Assembly: GCF_018802765.1 (NCBI RefSeq)
Contig: NZ_CP069163.1
Span: 1,798,001-1,862,000, forward strand
Direction of reading: 5' to 3'
DNA length: 64,000 bases
Source: Paludibacterium sp. B53371
Lineage (GTDB): Bacteria; Pseudomonadota; Gammaproteobacteria; Burkholderiales; Chromobacteriaceae
The translations under genes and the position numbers were made by a program. Below are positions 52,397-61,614 of the stretch, piece by piece. The notes under the pieces were generated by a model that saw only the letters and a program-made list of their open reading frames with translations, ran no database searches and was not told the origin of the DNA. Numbering within the stretch: position 1 is the stretch's first letter; every line of letters begins with the position of its first letter.

Positions 52397-53554
52397 ATGC
52401 AGAAGAAAATCATTGCCCTCGCCCTTGCCGGTGCCTTCATCACCCCGCTGGCCATGGCCGACGTGACGATTTATGGCTTCATCAGCGCTGCCGTTGAAGG
52501 CGCATCTGCCAGCAACAGCAATTCGAACGCCACCTACCCGGGTCGCGCCCGCGTCCAGGATCAAAACTCGCGCATCGGTTTCAAGGGCACGGAAGATCTG
52601 GGCAATGGCCTGAAGACCATCTGGCAAGTTGAATCCAGCCTGAAGAACTTCGACCAGGGCGGCACCAACGACAAGGGCGAGCAAGCCACCTTCGCGACCC
52701 GCAACACCTTTGTCGGCCTGAGCGACAGCACGCTGGGGACGGTTCGCCTGGGTTACTATGACTCCGCCTACAAGCGCTTCACCAACGTCGGCGCCAACAT
52801 CATGGCCGACACCACTGCCGACATCATGGGCTCGAGCAGCATCGCTGGCCGCGGCGAAGCGCGCCTGAAGAACTCCATCCACTACGAAACCCCGGTATGG
52901 AGCGGCTTCCAGGCTGGTCTGTCCTACGGCTTCGATGAAAGCACCACCCAGAACCCGAGCACCAACACCGGTCGCTGGAGCCTGGGCGCCAGCTACACCA
53001 ACGGCGGCCTGAAGGTTGGCGCGGCTTACGATCGCCAGTCCGACACCTCGACCAAGGCACTGACCAGCACCAGCGGCTTCTCGGCCTCGACCCGTACCGC
53101 AGGGGTGAACACCACCTTCTGGCGCCTGGCTTCCAGCTACAAGTTTGACTTTGGCACCATGGTCGCAGCCAACTACGAGTCGGCTTCCTACGGCAACATC
53201 GCCGGCGCCGGCAGCTCCAACCTGAGCCAGAAGGACTGGACCCTGGCCGTTTCGCAAACCTTCGGCAATGCCACCGTTGCCCTGTCCTACACCAAGCTGG
53301 GCGGTCTGAGCAATGTCAGCAGCACCAACTCGGGTGACTGGGGCGCCAATCAGTGGGTACTGGGCGGCACTTACAACCTGTCCAAGCAAACCCAGATTCT
53401 GGCTTATGCCACCCGCCTGAAGAACGAAGCCAACCAGAACGTCAACTTTGCCAACAACGCGATCTACACCAGCGGCGTCGGCAGCAGCACCGCCGCACTG
53501 GCAGCCGGCAACACCCTGAAGGCCATCGGCCTGGGCATGAAGTACAGCTTCTAA
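52397..53554 (+). CDS. Neisseria-type trimeric outer-membrane porin
   Basis: This 385-aa general porin has a signal peptide (MQKKIIALALAGAFITPLAMA) and mature start ADVTIYGFISAAVEG. It has the SRIGFKGTEDLGNGLKTIWQVE signature (quoted only as the family region near residue 50), the loop-3 R-F-x-N region and a C-terminal GLGMKYSF ending in Phe. It belongs to the Gram-negative porin_4 (Neisseria/Burkholderia) group with 16 beta strands. GGGAG precedes the ATG. It is followed by an intrinsic terminator. Confidence 0.94.
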   Translation: MQKKIIALALAGAFITPLAMADVTIYGFISAAVEGASASNSNSNATYPGRARVQDQNSRIGFKGTEDLGNGLKTIWQVESSLKNFDQGGTNDKGEQATFATRNTFVGLSDSTLGTVRLGYYDSAYKRFTNVGANIMADTTADIMGSSSIAGRGEARLKNSIHYETPVWSGFQAGLSYGFDESTTQNPSTNTGRWSLGASYTNGGLKVGAAYDRQSDTSTKALTSTSGFSASTRTAGVNTTFWRLASSYKFDFGTMVAANYESASYGNIAGAGSSNLSQKDWTLAVSQTFGNATVALSYTKLGGLSNVSSTNSGDWGANQWVLGGTYNLSKQTQILAYATRLKNEANQNVNFANNAIYTSGVGSSTAALAAGNTLKAIGLGMKYSF

Positions 53555-53582
53555 GCCTCTGCCGCAAGAAGTCAGACATTTG

Positions 53583-53611
53583 CGGGCATCCCGACGGGAT
53601 GCCCGTTTTCT
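53583..53611 (+). terminator. Intrinsic terminator of the porin gene
   Basis: CGGGCATCCC pairs with GGGATGCCCG (53583-53605) around GAC, followed by TTTTCTTT. Confidence 0.92.
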
Positions 53612-53655
53612 TTAGCTTTGCTAGAATAGCGGTTTAGACCGACAAAGATTTCAGC

Positions 53656-54453
53656 ATGCCCGTCACCATCAAGACCGCCGAAGACATTGAAAAAATGCGC
53701 ATCGCCTGCCGCCTGGCGGCCGAAGTGCTCGATTTCATCGCGCCTCACGTCAAGCCCGGCGTCACCACCGAAGAACTCGACCGCCTGTGCCATGACTACA
53801 TGGTCAACACTCAGGGCTGCATCCCGGCACCGCTGCACTATACCCCGGAAGGCATGACGCCCTATCCCAAGTCGATCTGCACGTCGATCAATCATGTGAT
53901 CTGTCACGGCATTCCCAATGACAAGCCGCTGAAGAACGGCGATGTGATGAATATTGACATTACCGTCATCAAGGATGGGTATCACGGCGACACCAGCCGC
54001 ATGTTCTATGTCGGCGAGGTCAGCCCGCAGGCACGACGCCTGGCGAAGATCACCTACGAATGCATGTGGCTGGGCATCGAGAAGGTTCGTCCGGGTGCCC
54101 GTCTGGGTGATATCGGCTACGCCATCCAGCGCCACGCCGAAGCCAGTGGTTACAGCGTGGTTCAGGAGTTCTGCGGCCACGGCATCGGCAAGAATTTCCA
54201 CGAAGAACCCCAGGTTCTGCACTACGGTCGCCCCGGAACCGGGCTGGAACTGGCCCCCGGCATGATTTTCACCATCGAGCCGATGATTAATCAGGGCAAG
54301 CGCCATCTGCGCGTGCTGGCCGATGGCTGGACGGTGGTCACCAAGGACCGCAGCCTGTCGGCACAGTGGGAGCACACGGTACTGGTGACTGACACCGGCT
54401 ATGAAGTGCTGACCCTGTCAGACGGCGCCCCGCCGAAACCGGTTTTCAAGTAA
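53656..54453 (+). CDS. map: Methionine aminopeptidase type I
   Basis: This 265-aa enzyme removes the N-terminal Met from nascent proteins. The five metal ligands are visible: two Asp in MNIDITVIKDGYHGDTSR, His in CGHGIGKNFHEEP, Glu in FTIEPM and Glu in WEHTVLVT. No N-terminal zinc-finger extension is present. It is isolated from rpsB-tsf, with which map is linked in some bacteria. The start has only a weak SD. Confidence 0.96.
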   Translation: MPVTIKTAEDIEKMRIACRLAAEVLDFIAPHVKPGVTTEELDRLCHDYMVNTQGCIPAPLHYTPEGMTPYPKSICTSINHVICHGIPNDKPLKNGDVMNIDITVIKDGYHGDTSRMFYVGEVSPQARRLAKITYECMWLGIEKVRPGARLGDIGYAIQRHAEASGYSVVQEFCGHGIGKNFHEEPQVLHYGRPGTGLELAPGMIFTIEPMINQGKRHLRVLADGWTVVTKDRSLSAQWEHTVLVTDTGYEVLTLSDGAPPKPVFK

Positions 54454-54753
54454 ATCCTGCCGCCGCCCTGCGCCAGCCACAGGGCGGCAACTCCGCTTGC
54501 CGCCCCGGCAAAAACTGCCGCCAGCCTCTTTCGTCCCGTTTTTTTTGCCTTTTTTGCCCCGTTTCCCCGGTCTTCCCCCGCCCGGTGCGCCTGTTACACC
54601 TCATTTCTTGATGCTTGTTGACGGATCTTTACTTTTCTTTACCCTTCACACCCTTCTCGACCGCCGTCACTGGCCGATAAATTGCTAGCCATGGCCTGAC
54701 GGAGCTGGCATCTGGGCCACGCTCTGCTTCTTTCATCATCAGGGAGTGTTGTC
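54454..54753. other. Pyrimidine-rich intergenic region
   Basis: After the map hairpin, about 54510-54670 is markedly T/C-rich on the plus strand. A 63-codon Pro/Phe-rich open frame there has no SD and no family, and was not called. An AGGGAG SD for the next gene lies at 54741-54746. Confidence 0.5.
54463..54487 (+). repeat. GC-rich hairpin after map
   Basis: CCGCCCTG (54463-54470) pairs with CAGGGCGG (54480-54487) around a 9-nt loop. No T-run follows directly, so it is at best a weak terminator for map. Confidence 0.45.
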
Positions 54754-55353
54754 ATGTCATCCATTACCAGTATTACCAGCAGTAGCACCACACAGAGCAT
54801 CAGCAGCACCCGCAGCCACCATAGCCACCGCAGCGGCCAGCAGGTAGCCGATCAGCAACAAGGCGGCAATGATGGCGGCCTGATGCAAAGCGTTGCCCAG
54901 GCACTCAGCCAGATGGGCATCAACCTGCCCGCACCCGGCGGCCAGGGCGACATGCCGCCGCCCCCAAGTGACGATGGCAACACGAGCAGCAGCGACAGCT
55001 CGTCGAGCAACAGCGTCCCGCAGGCGCTGGGGCAGCTGATGCACGATCTGTTCGATGCCACTCGCCAGGCATCAAATACCAGCAGCAGCGCCAGCAGTTC
55101 GTCTTACGGTGATTTTTCCAGCGACTTGCAGTCGCTGATCAGCCAGCTGGACAGCGGCAGCTCAAGCAGCAGTTCGCAACTGAATACGGATTTCAGCAAT
55201 CTGCTCAGTGCCATTCAGTCCCAGGGAGGCAGCAGCACCAGCAGCAGTGACAACAGCAGCCAGACCCTGGTCAACTTCCTGAAGAACCTGCAATCCAATC
55301 TGGCCAGTCATACCACATCCTCACTCGGCAGCCTGGTCGGTACGACCAGCTGA
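54754..55353 (+). CDS. Ser-rich low-complexity protein of unknown function
   Basis: This 199-aa protein is dominated by Ser, Gln, Asn and Thr, with several runs of four to six serines. Three amphipathic segments break the pattern: LMQSVAQALSQMGI (near 43), VPQALGQLMHDLFDATRQ (near 88) and LVNFLKNLQSNL (near 171). There is no signal peptide or TM segment. The ATG has AGGGAG upstream and the gene is closed by a hairpin. It comes right before a CpxRA-like system and may be its target or sensor partner. I do not recognise the family. Confidence 0.7.
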   Translation: MSSITSITSSSTTQSISSTRSHHSHRSGQQVADQQQGGNDGGLMQSVAQALSQMGINLPAPGGQGDMPPPPSDDGNTSSSDSSSSNSVPQALGQLMHDLFDATRQASNTSSSASSSSYGDFSSDLQSLISQLDSGSSSSSSQLNTDFSNLLSAIQSQGGSSTSSSDNSSQTLVNFLKNLQSNLASHTTSSLGSLVGTTS

Positions 55354-55359
55354 CCCCCT

Positions 55360-55384
55360 GGCGGGCTGTCGGCGACAGCCCGCC
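55360..55384 (+). terminator. 11-bp hairpin after the Ser-rich gene
   Basis: GGCGGGCTGTC (55360-55370) pairs perfectly with GACAGCCCGCC (55374-55384) around GGC. The downstream sequence is not T-rich, so its strength is uncertain; it probably sets the Ser-rich gene apart from the response-regulator gene. Confidence 0.6.
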
Positions 55385-55430
55385 CTATTAGGCATTTCCC
55401 ATTCACTTCATTCACGCCGATAATGTCTGC

Positions 55431-56138
55431 ATGCAGATCGCGACACCCCCACTACCCCACGTCTTGCTGATTGATGACGATACCGAACTGACCAGTCTGC
55501 TGGCCGAATACCTGCAGCAGGACGGCTTTCGGGTCTCGTGTCGCCACGATGGTGAATCCGGCCTCCTGCAGGCCCGCTATGGCCGCCATGATATTCTGGT
55601 GCTGGATGTCATGTTGCCTGACAGTAATGGCATCCAGCTCTTGCGCCAGTTGCGCACCGAGGGCGTCACCCTGCCTGTGCTGATGCTCACCGCTCGCGGC
55701 GACGATATCGACCGCATTTTAGGGCTGGAGCTGGGGGCCGATGACTATGTCACCAAGCCCTGCTCACCCCGCGAGCTGTCGGCCAGACTGAAAGCCATCC
55801 TGCGGCGCAGTCAGTCCGCGATCGAGACCGCGACAGCCATCCTGGCGGTCGGCGCACTCCGTCTGACGCCCGCTCAGCGTCTGGCTTCGTATGCCGATCA
55901 GCCACTGAGACTGACCGGTATCGAATATAACCTGCTGGAAGTGCTGGTTCGTCATGCCGGCCGAATCGTCAGCCGGCAGAATTTGTCCGAGTGGGCACTG
56001 GGGCGATCGCTGGAGCCATTCGATCGCAGCATCGATGTCCATATCAGCAGCATTCGCCACAAGTTGCCGCTACAGCAGGATGGCCAGTCGAGCATTCGCA
56101 CCATCCGCGGCATGGGCTATCAGCTGGTCGTGGATTAA
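55431..56138 (+). CDS. OmpR-family response regulator (CpxR-like)
   Basis: This 235-aa regulator has a receiver domain (LIDDDTELTSLLAEYLQQ, phospho-Asp59 in VLDVMLPDSNG, Lys in VTKPCSPREL) and a winged-helix DNA-binding domain (LTGIEYNLLEVLVRHAGRIVSR, DVHISSIRHKL, IRTIRGMGYQL). The pattern most resembles CpxR/RstA. It is one base from its kinase gene. Confidence 0.92.
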   Translation: MQIATPPLPHVLLIDDDTELTSLLAEYLQQDGFRVSCRHDGESGLLQARYGRHDILVLDVMLPDSNGIQLLRQLRTEGVTLPVLMLTARGDDIDRILGLELGADDYVTKPCSPRELSARLKAILRRSQSAIETATAILAVGALRLTPAQRLASYADQPLRLTGIEYNLLEVLVRHAGRIVSRQNLSEWALGRSLEPFDRSIDVHISSIRHKLPLQQDGQSSIRTIRGMGYQLVVD

Positions 56139-56139
56139 G

Positions 56140-57423
56140 ATGCTGCGCCTGTTCAGCCGATTCATTCTGGCCTTCTGGCTGGCCTTTATCGCCATTGCCC
56201 TGACTGCCGGCGCCACAGCCGGCCTGATTCGCCACTATCACCCGCAATGGCTGGCCTGGTCGGCGCCTCCCGGCAACCACGCGCCACCGCCACCGCTCAA
56301 CACCTTCGCCACCCTGCTGCAAGCCGGCCAGCTCGACAGCGTGAGATTGCTGCTGCAAAACCAGTCGGGACAACATCACCCGGCACTGCGCATCCTGAGT
56401 GCCGATGGCCAGGCCATGCCCGGCAGCGCCAGCGGCGAGGTGGTGGAAGGCCAGTGGCAGGTGAGCACACCCTCTGGCCAGCGCTATACCCTGCAATGGC
56501 TGGCCGCGACCCCAAGCAGCTCGCCACCGCACGGCCCGCCGCCACCCCCCTGGTTGCTGATTGTCATCGCCATGCTGGTCAGCCTGGGGTTCAGTGCCGG
56601 TCTGGCCTGGACCATGTTGCGCCCTGTCCGTCTGCTGCGGCAGGCTTTGCGTGACATTGCCTCGGGCCAACTGGAGACGCGAATCAGTGAACGCATGGGG
56701 CATCGGCGTGACGAGCTGGCGGCACTGGCGCAGGACTTTGATCAGATGGCCTGGCAGCTGCAACAACAAATCGGGGCCCAGCAGCGCCTGCTGCATGATG
56801 TCTCCCATGAGTTGCGTTCACCGCTGGCACGGTTGCAGGCGGTACTCGGCCTGCTGCAGCAGCACCCGCAACAGCTGGATAGCGCGCTGAGGCGCATCGA
56901 GCGTGAAATTGAGCGGCTGGACAACCTGGTGGATGAAGTGCTGACGCTGGCGAGACTGGAAAGTGGCGTGGCGACCAGCGAAACCACGGTGGATGTGATG
57001 GATCTGCTGAGCGAGATCGCGGCAGATGCCGCCTTCGAGGGCCAGGCACGCGACTGCCGGGTCTCGCTGCAGGCGTCCGGCAGCTTTGTCCGTTCCGCTC
57101 AGGCGGCCCTGCTGCACCGCAGCCTGGAAAATGTGGTGCGCAATGCCGTGCGCTTTGCGCCGGCAGGCAGCACGATTGAACTGCGTGCCGAACAAGACGC
57201 GACAGGATTGCAGATTCTGGTCCGCGATCACGGCCCTGGCGTGGCCCCCTCCGAACTGGAGGCCATTTTCTCGCCCTTTTATCGCGGCACTCAGGGGCAT
57301 GGTGACGGCTATGGTCTCGGGCTGGCGATTGCCCGCCGCGCCATTGAGGGCCATGGCGGGCAAATCCGCGCCTTCCTCCCCGACGACGGCGGGCTGGCCG
57401 TGGCGATCACCCTGCCGCGGTGA
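56140..57423 (+). CDS. Sensor histidine kinase (CpxA-like)
   Basis: This 427-aa kinase has TM1 near 7-28, a short Pro-rich periplasmic domain (PPPPL and GPPPPPW flanks), TM2 near 140-160 and a HAMP segment. His223 is in LLHDVSHELRSPLARL. The ATPase part has NVVRNAVRFAPAG, DHGPGVAP and GYGLGLAIARR. The small proline-flanked sensor domain suggests an envelope signal. It starts one base after the regulator stop; the upstream open frame is a shadow. Confidence 0.92.
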   Translation: MLRLFSRFILAFWLAFIAIALTAGATAGLIRHYHPQWLAWSAPPGNHAPPPPLNTFATLLQAGQLDSVRLLLQNQSGQHHPALRILSADGQAMPGSASGEVVEGQWQVSTPSGQRYTLQWLAATPSSSPPHGPPPPPWLLIVIAMLVSLGFSAGLAWTMLRPVRLLRQALRDIASGQLETRISERMGHRRDELAALAQDFDQMAWQLQQQIGAQQRLLHDVSHELRSPLARLQAVLGLLQQHPQQLDSALRRIEREIERLDNLVDEVLTLARLESGVATSETTVDVMDLLSEIAADAAFEGQARDCRVSLQASGSFVRSAQAALLHRSLENVVRNAVRFAPAGSTIELRAEQDATGLQILVRDHGPGVAPSELEAIFSPFYRGTQGHGDGYGLGLAIARRAIEGHGGQIRAFLPDDGGLAVAITLPR

Positions 57424-57541
57424 TTTGCCCATGTTTTCTTTTCCGATCAGACACTTGATAACAATATGACACTTGCTGGCCAAGCAGACGGGATCTAGAC
57501 TGAACTGTCGAATTGCCTTCTGAAACCAGGGGAGAGGCACC

Positions 57542-58399
57542 ATGGCCCTGACCATCAACACCAATACCAACTCGCTGAATGCACAACGCACCTACACGCG
57601 CAACCAGCAGGCTGTCAATCAGGTGCTGGCCCAGCTGTCATCGGGCTCAAGCATCAACAGCGCCGCGGACAACCCCGCCGGACTGGCCATCTCGCAAGGT
57701 TTTACCTCGCAGATCAATGGCGATCAGCAGGCGCTGACCAATGCCAATGACGGGATTTCACTGACGCAAACCGCCAGTGGCGCCCTGAGCCAGCTGGCAC
57801 AAAACACGCAGAAGATTCAACAACTGGCGCTACAGTCCAGCAATGGCATTCTGTCCAGTTCCGATCGCCAGGCACTGCAGCAGCAGGTGGACCAGCTGAC
57901 GCAGGAAAACTCACGGATCGTGCAGACTACCCAGTTCAATGGCCAGCCCCTGTTGTCAGGCAATAACGCCACCACCTTCCAGGTGGGTGCCAACGGGACC
58001 AGCAGCAACCAGATCACCCTCAATGCCAGCGGTCTGGACAATGCACCGGCCAGCGGGGGGCTGAATACCTATAACAGTAATCTGTCGGCCACCAAAACCA
58101 TCGACATCACCACTCAGGCCAATGCCCTGAATGCGACCGGTCAGTTAAGCCAGGATCTGAACACGCTGAGCAACAGCCAGGCGAATGTTGGCGCGGCGCA
58201 AAATCGCTTCAGCACCACCATCAACAATCTGTCCAACAGCAATCTGAACGCCCAGGAAGCGCGCAGCCGCATCAGCGATGCCGATTTTGCGGCCGCCAGC
58301 GCCTCTCTGGCACAAAACCGGATTCTGTCGCAGGCCAACGCCGCGACCCTGTCGCAAGCCAATATCTCGCAAAGTGCCGCCCTCACCTTGCTGCGCTGA
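57542..58399 (+). CDS. Flagellin, short orphan copy
   Basis: This 285-aa flagellin keeps the D0/D1 ends: INTNTNSLNAQRTYTRNQQ with QLSSGSSINSAADNPAGLAIS at the N-terminus and SRISDADFAAASASLAQNRILSQANAATLSQAN at the C-terminus (given as regions). The central part is only about 80 residues, so the variable D2/D3 domains are minimal. No other flagellar gene is nearby. A GGGGAGAGG SD precedes the ATG. I did not find a convincing sigma-28 promoter in the 118-bp upstream gap. Confidence 0.9.
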   Translation: MALTINTNTNSLNAQRTYTRNQQAVNQVLAQLSSGSSINSAADNPAGLAISQGFTSQINGDQQALTNANDGISLTQTASGALSQLAQNTQKIQQLALQSSNGILSSSDRQALQQQVDQLTQENSRIVQTTQFNGQPLLSGNNATTFQVGANGTSSNQITLNASGLDNAPASGGLNTYNSNLSATKTIDITTQANALNATGQLSQDLNTLSNSQANVGAAQNRFSTTINNLSNSNLNAQEARSRISDADFAAASASLAQNRILSQANAATLSQANISQSAALTLLR

Positions 58400-58420
58400 A
58401 CGCCTGCGTGATGCATAAAA

Positions 58421-58451
58421 AACGCCCGGCTTCGACCGGGCGTTTTCTTTC
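58421..58451. terminator. Bidirectional terminator between flagellin and hydrolase genes
   Basis: AACGCCCGG (58421-58429) pairs with CCGGGCGTT (58436-58444) around CTTCGA, with A-rich sequence on the left and TTTCTTTC on the right. It can serve both the flagellin gene and the convergent hydrolase operon. Confidence 0.9.
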
Positions 58452-58470
58452 GGGTAGAGAAGGCTCTGCG

Positions 58471-59079
58471 TCAAAAGCGCTGACGAATGAAGGCCGCCAG
58501 CTCCACCAGCTTGCCATGGAAAAAATGCCCCACACCGGGGAAGACCGTTACAGGCAGACTTTGTGGCCGTGCCCAGCTGAGCACATCGGCCAGCGGAATC
58601 ACCTCATCCTCTTCGCCATGAATCACCAGCGTGCCGGCAGGTACCGCCGGCGTCGGCAGAACGTACTTGCCAACCGCCACGCCGATGAGCAGCAGTTTGT
58701 CGGCCTCGATGCGCTCACGCACCCTGGCCGCCACAAAACCGCCAAAGGAGAAGCCGGCCAGGGCCAGTGGCAGACCGGGGTGATCCGCCTGTGCCCGCCC
58801 GATGACCGCCAGGACATCTTCCACCTCACCCGCGCCGTGATCGTGGGTACCGTGGCTGGCACCGACTCCGCGCAGATTCGGGCAATAGCAGGCATATCCT
58901 CGTTGCGACAGGGCCTTGGCTGCGGTCTGCACCACCTTGTTGGTATTGGCCCCCCCCTGCAGCGGGTTGGGATGGCAGATCACCGCCACCCCGGTGCACT
59001 CGCCTTCCGGCGCCAGAAACAGGGTTTCCAGGTCGCCGACCGGACCGTCTACGGTCAGCGCCTGCGTGGTGCGCGCCAT
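58471..59079 (-). CDS. Alpha/beta hydrolase
   Basis: This 202-aa hydrolase has an HPNPLQGGANTNKV opening and the nucleophile elbow in AGFSFGGFVA (Ser near residue 101). VIHGEEDEVIPLADVL carries the Asp, and GVGHFFHGKL carries the His near the end. This subfamily (YghX/CC_2300-like) has no defined substrate. The ATG at 59079 overlaps the ferredoxin stop as TGATG, so the two are coupled. An in-frame extension to 59223 runs inside the ferredoxin gene. Confidence 0.85.
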   Translation of the reverse strand: MARTTQALTVDGPVGDLETLFLAPEGECTGVAVICHPNPLQGGANTNKVVQTAAKALSQRGYACYCPNLRGVGASHGTHDHGAGEVEDVLAVIGRAQADHPGLPLALAGFSFGGFVAARVRERIEADKLLLIGVAVGKYVLPTPAVPAGTLVIHGEEDEVIPLADVLSWARPQSLPVTVFPGVGHFFHGKLVELAAFIRQRF

Positions 59080-59387
59080 CAGATCTTCAGCCTTTCCACC
59101 GGCTTGCCGGCCAGCAGATGCGATTCGATGACCTCGTCGATATCCTGCTGATCGACGAAGGTGTACCAGGTCTCCTGCGGGTAGACCACCATGACCGGGC
59201 CATGGTCGCAACGCCCGAGACAACTGGCCTTGTTGATACGAACCTTGCCCTCGCCGTTCAGGCCCCGCGCCTTGACCTGATCTTTCATATAGGCCAGCAG
59301 GTCGCTGGCGCCATGGTTGTTGCAGCAGGTCTCGCCGCCTTCGCGCTGATTGCAGCAGATGAATACGTGATGTTGGAAGTAGCTCAT
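59079..59387 (-). CDS. Thioredoxin-like [2Fe-2S] ferredoxin
   Basis: This 102-aa Shethna-type ferredoxin binds a [2Fe-2S] cluster on a thioredoxin fold. Candidate ligands are in FICCNQREGGETCC (residues 9-22) and KASCLGRCDHGP (residues 53-64), followed by VVYPQETWY. Its coupling to an alpha/beta hydrolase gene is seen in many betaproteobacteria. The redox partner is unknown. It lies 12 nt after dnaB on the same strand. Confidence 0.88.
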   Translation of the reverse strand: MSYFQHHVFICCNQREGGETCCNNHGASDLLAYMKDQVKARGLNGEGKVRINKASCLGRCDHGPVMVVYPQETWYTFVDQQDIDEVIESHLLAGKPVERLKI

Positions 59388-59399
59388 GGTGTTCGCCTG

Positions 59400-60824
59400 T
59401 TAACCGTCGCTGTCCGCCCAGCCGGTTGCGCCGTGCAGGGCGGCATTTTCAAATTTGGCATACTGACCGACGAAGGCCAGTCGCACGGTACCCGTCGGGC
59501 CGTTACGGTGCTTGCCGATAATGGCCTCGGCCAGCCCCTTGTCCGGCGAATCCGGATTGTAGTACTCGTCACGATACATGAAGATGATGATGTCGGCGTC
59601 CTGCTCGATGGCACCGGATTCACGCAAGTCGGACATCATCGGACGCTTGTTGGGTCGCTGCTCGACACTACGCGACAGCTGCGACAACGCGATCAGCGGC
59701 ACTTTCAGCTCCTTGGCCAGCCCCTTCATGCCGCGGGAAATTTCGCCCAGCTCGGCGGCACGGTTCTCGCCACCGCGGCCGGAACCACTCATCAGCTGCA
59801 GGTAGTCGATCACGATCAGGCCGAGTTCCCCGCCATGCTGGCGCGCCAGCCGGCGAGCCCGCGCACGCACCTCCAGTGCCGTCAGCGCCGGGGTTTCGTC
59901 AATATACATCGGGGCCTCGGACAGCTTGCCGATGGCAAAGGTCAGCTTCTGCCAGTCCTCGTCGCCCAGGCGACCGGTACGCAGCACGTGCTGATCCAGC
60001 CGGCCGACCGAACCCAGCATACGCATCACCAGCTGGGTGCCGCCCATTTCCATGGAGAACACCGCCACCGGCTTGCGCTCCTCGACCGCCACGTGCTCGG
60101 CAATATTCATCGAGAAGGCGGTCTTGCCCATGGAGGGACGACCGGCGACGATCACCAGGTCCCCCGGCTGCAGGCCGGAAGTGCGGGCATCCAGATCGAT
60201 GAAGCCGGTCGGGATGCCGGTCACCTCGTCCGGATTCTCTCGGCTGTAGAGCATGTCGATGCGCTCGACCACTTCCTTCAGCAGATTGGGCATCTCCAGG
60301 AAGCCCTGCTTGGATTTGGCCGTGCTTTCGGCAATCTTGAATACCTTGCCCTCGGCCTCGTCCAGCAGCTGCGCCGCATCGCGGCCCTGTGGGTTATAGG
60401 CCGATTCGGCGATCTCGGCACCGACCGCAGCCAGCTGGCGCATGATGGAACGCTCGCGCACGATCTCGGCATAGCGCCGGATGTTGGCCGCCGACGGGGT
60501 GTTCTGTGCCAGCGAGGCAATGTAGGCCAGGCCACCGATCTCGGCCAGTTCGCCGCTCTTGTCCAGGCTCTCGGATACCGTGACCACGTCGGCCGGACGG
60601 GAGTGTTCGACCAGCTTGGCAATGTGCTGGTAAATCAGGCGGTGATTGTGGCGATAGAAGTCCGCATCCGACAGGACGTCGGCAATCTTGTCCCAGGCGG
60701 CATTATCCAGCAGCAGGCCACCCAGTACCGATTGCTCGGCCTCCATCGAGTGCGGCGGCGTACGCAGACTCAGCGTCGCGTCTTCATAGTTTTCGTTCTG
60801 ATCACTCATCTGTGCTTGAGACAT
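59400..60824 (-). CDS. dnaB: Replicative DNA helicase DnaB
   Basis: This 474-aa hexameric helicase moves 5'-3' at the replication fork. The N-terminal domain (PPHSMEAEQSVLGGLLLDN) interacts with primase. The RecA-like C-terminal domain has Walker A GRPSMGKTA, VFSMEMGGTQL, IVIDYLQLMSG and LSQLSRSVEQRPNKRP. No intein interrupts it. Start choice is uncertain: an ATG at 60824 and one at 60809 are both plausible; the upstream frame to 60932 is not DnaB-like. Confidence 0.95.
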   Translation of the reverse strand: MSQAQMSDQNENYEDATLSLRTPPHSMEAEQSVLGGLLLDNAAWDKIADVLSDADFYRHNHRLIYQHIAKLVEHSRPADVVTVSESLDKSGELAEIGGLAYIASLAQNTPSAANIRRYAEIVRERSIMRQLAAVGAEIAESAYNPQGRDAAQLLDEAEGKVFKIAESTAKSKQGFLEMPNLLKEVVERIDMLYSRENPDEVTGIPTGFIDLDARTSGLQPGDLVIVAGRPSMGKTAFSMNIAEHVAVEERKPVAVFSMEMGGTQLVMRMLGSVGRLDQHVLRTGRLGDEDWQKLTFAIGKLSEAPMYIDETPALTALEVRARARRLARQHGGELGLIVIDYLQLMSGSGRGGENRAAELGEISRGMKGLAKELKVPLIALSQLSRSVEQRPNKRPMMSDLRESGAIEQDADIIIFMYRDEYYNPDSPDKGLAEAIIGKHRNGPTGTVRLAFVGQYAKFENAALHGATGWADSDG

Positions 60825-60935
60825 TTTCGGACTAAACGACAATTCTACCAGTTTTATCCTGCCTGCCGCAGCGCCCTCCGGCATTAGCACGGAATATCCA
60901 TAGAAGAAACAAATCCCAAGGATATTAGTCAACTA

Positions 60936-60965
60936 TTGGCATGTCATCGCCGCTTACAGTAAACT
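60936..60965 (+). promoter_or_regulatory. Candidate sigma-70 promoter for sodB
   Basis: TTGGCA (60936-60941) and TAAACT (60960-60965) are separated by 18 bp and lie 49 bp upstream of the sodB start, in the gap divergent from dnaB. Confidence 0.35.
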
Positions 60966-61014
60966 TGTGGCACAAGCAAAAAGGTTGGCCAATCCCAACA
61001 GATAGGAGAGCAAG

Positions 61015-61596
61015 ATGGAACACAAACTGCCGGAACTGCCGTACGCGCTGGATGCCCTGGCCCCTGCCATTTCCAAGGAAACCCTGGAATTCCATTATGG
61101 CAAGCATCATCAGACCTACATCACCAATCTGAACAACCTGATCAAGGGCACCGAGTTCGAACAGGCGTCCCTGGAAGACATCGTCAAGAAGTCTTCGGGC
61201 GGGATCTTCAACAACGCCGCCCAAGTCTGGAACCACACCTTCTACTGGTTCGGCCTGTCGCCGAACGGCGGCGGTGAACCGACCGGCGCCCTGGCCGATG
61301 CCATCAAGGCCAAGTGGGGCTCCTTCGAAGAGTTCAAGAAGGCCTTTACCCAGACCGCCATCGGCACTTTCGGCTCCGGCTGGGCCTGGCTGGTCAAGAA
61401 CCCGGATGGCTCGCTGGACCTGGTTTCCACCAGCAATGCCGCTACCCCGCTGACCAGCGACAAGAAGCCGGTCCTGACCTGTGACGTTTGGGAACACGCT
61501 TACTACATCGACTATCGCAACAGCCGTCCGAACTACCTCGACGCGTTCTGGAAGCTGGTCAACTGGGACTTCGCCGCCAAGAACTTCGCCGGCTGA
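61015..61596 (+). CDS. sodB: Iron superoxide dismutase
   Basis: This 193-aa Fe-type SOD has metal ligands in [11 protein letters not shown] (His27), WNHTFYW (His74) and [11 protein letters not shown] (Asp157, His161). The SGWAWLVKN and AATPL segments favour the Fe over the Mn form. It detoxifies superoxide in the cytoplasm. A GGAGAG SD precedes the ATG. Its own intrinsic terminator has been split by an insertion element. Confidence 0.96.
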   Translation: MEHKLPELPYALDALAPAISKETLEFHYGKHHQTYITNLNNLIKGTEFEQASLEDIVKKSSGGIFNNAAQVWNHTFYWFGLSPNGGGEPTGALADAIKAKWGSFEEFKKAFTQTAIGTFGSGWAWLVKNPDGSLDLVSTSNAATPLTSDKKPVLTCDVWEHAYYIDYRNSRPNYLDAFWKLVNWDFAAKNFAG

Positions 61597-61614
61597 TCTC
61601 TCTGCCGACACGGC

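Noticed and set aside
54497-54688. 63-codon Pro/Phe-rich open frame
   Set aside because: It follows from a pyrimidine-rich tract, has no SD and no family resemblance.
57424-57541. Sigma-28 promoter for the flagellin gene
   Set aside because: A TCCGATCA sequence resembles the -10 element but the -35 region at the correct distance does not match.
59118-60887. 589-codon plus-strand open frame opposite dnaB
   Set aside because: It is antisense to dnaB and the ferredoxin gene, with shadow-type composition.
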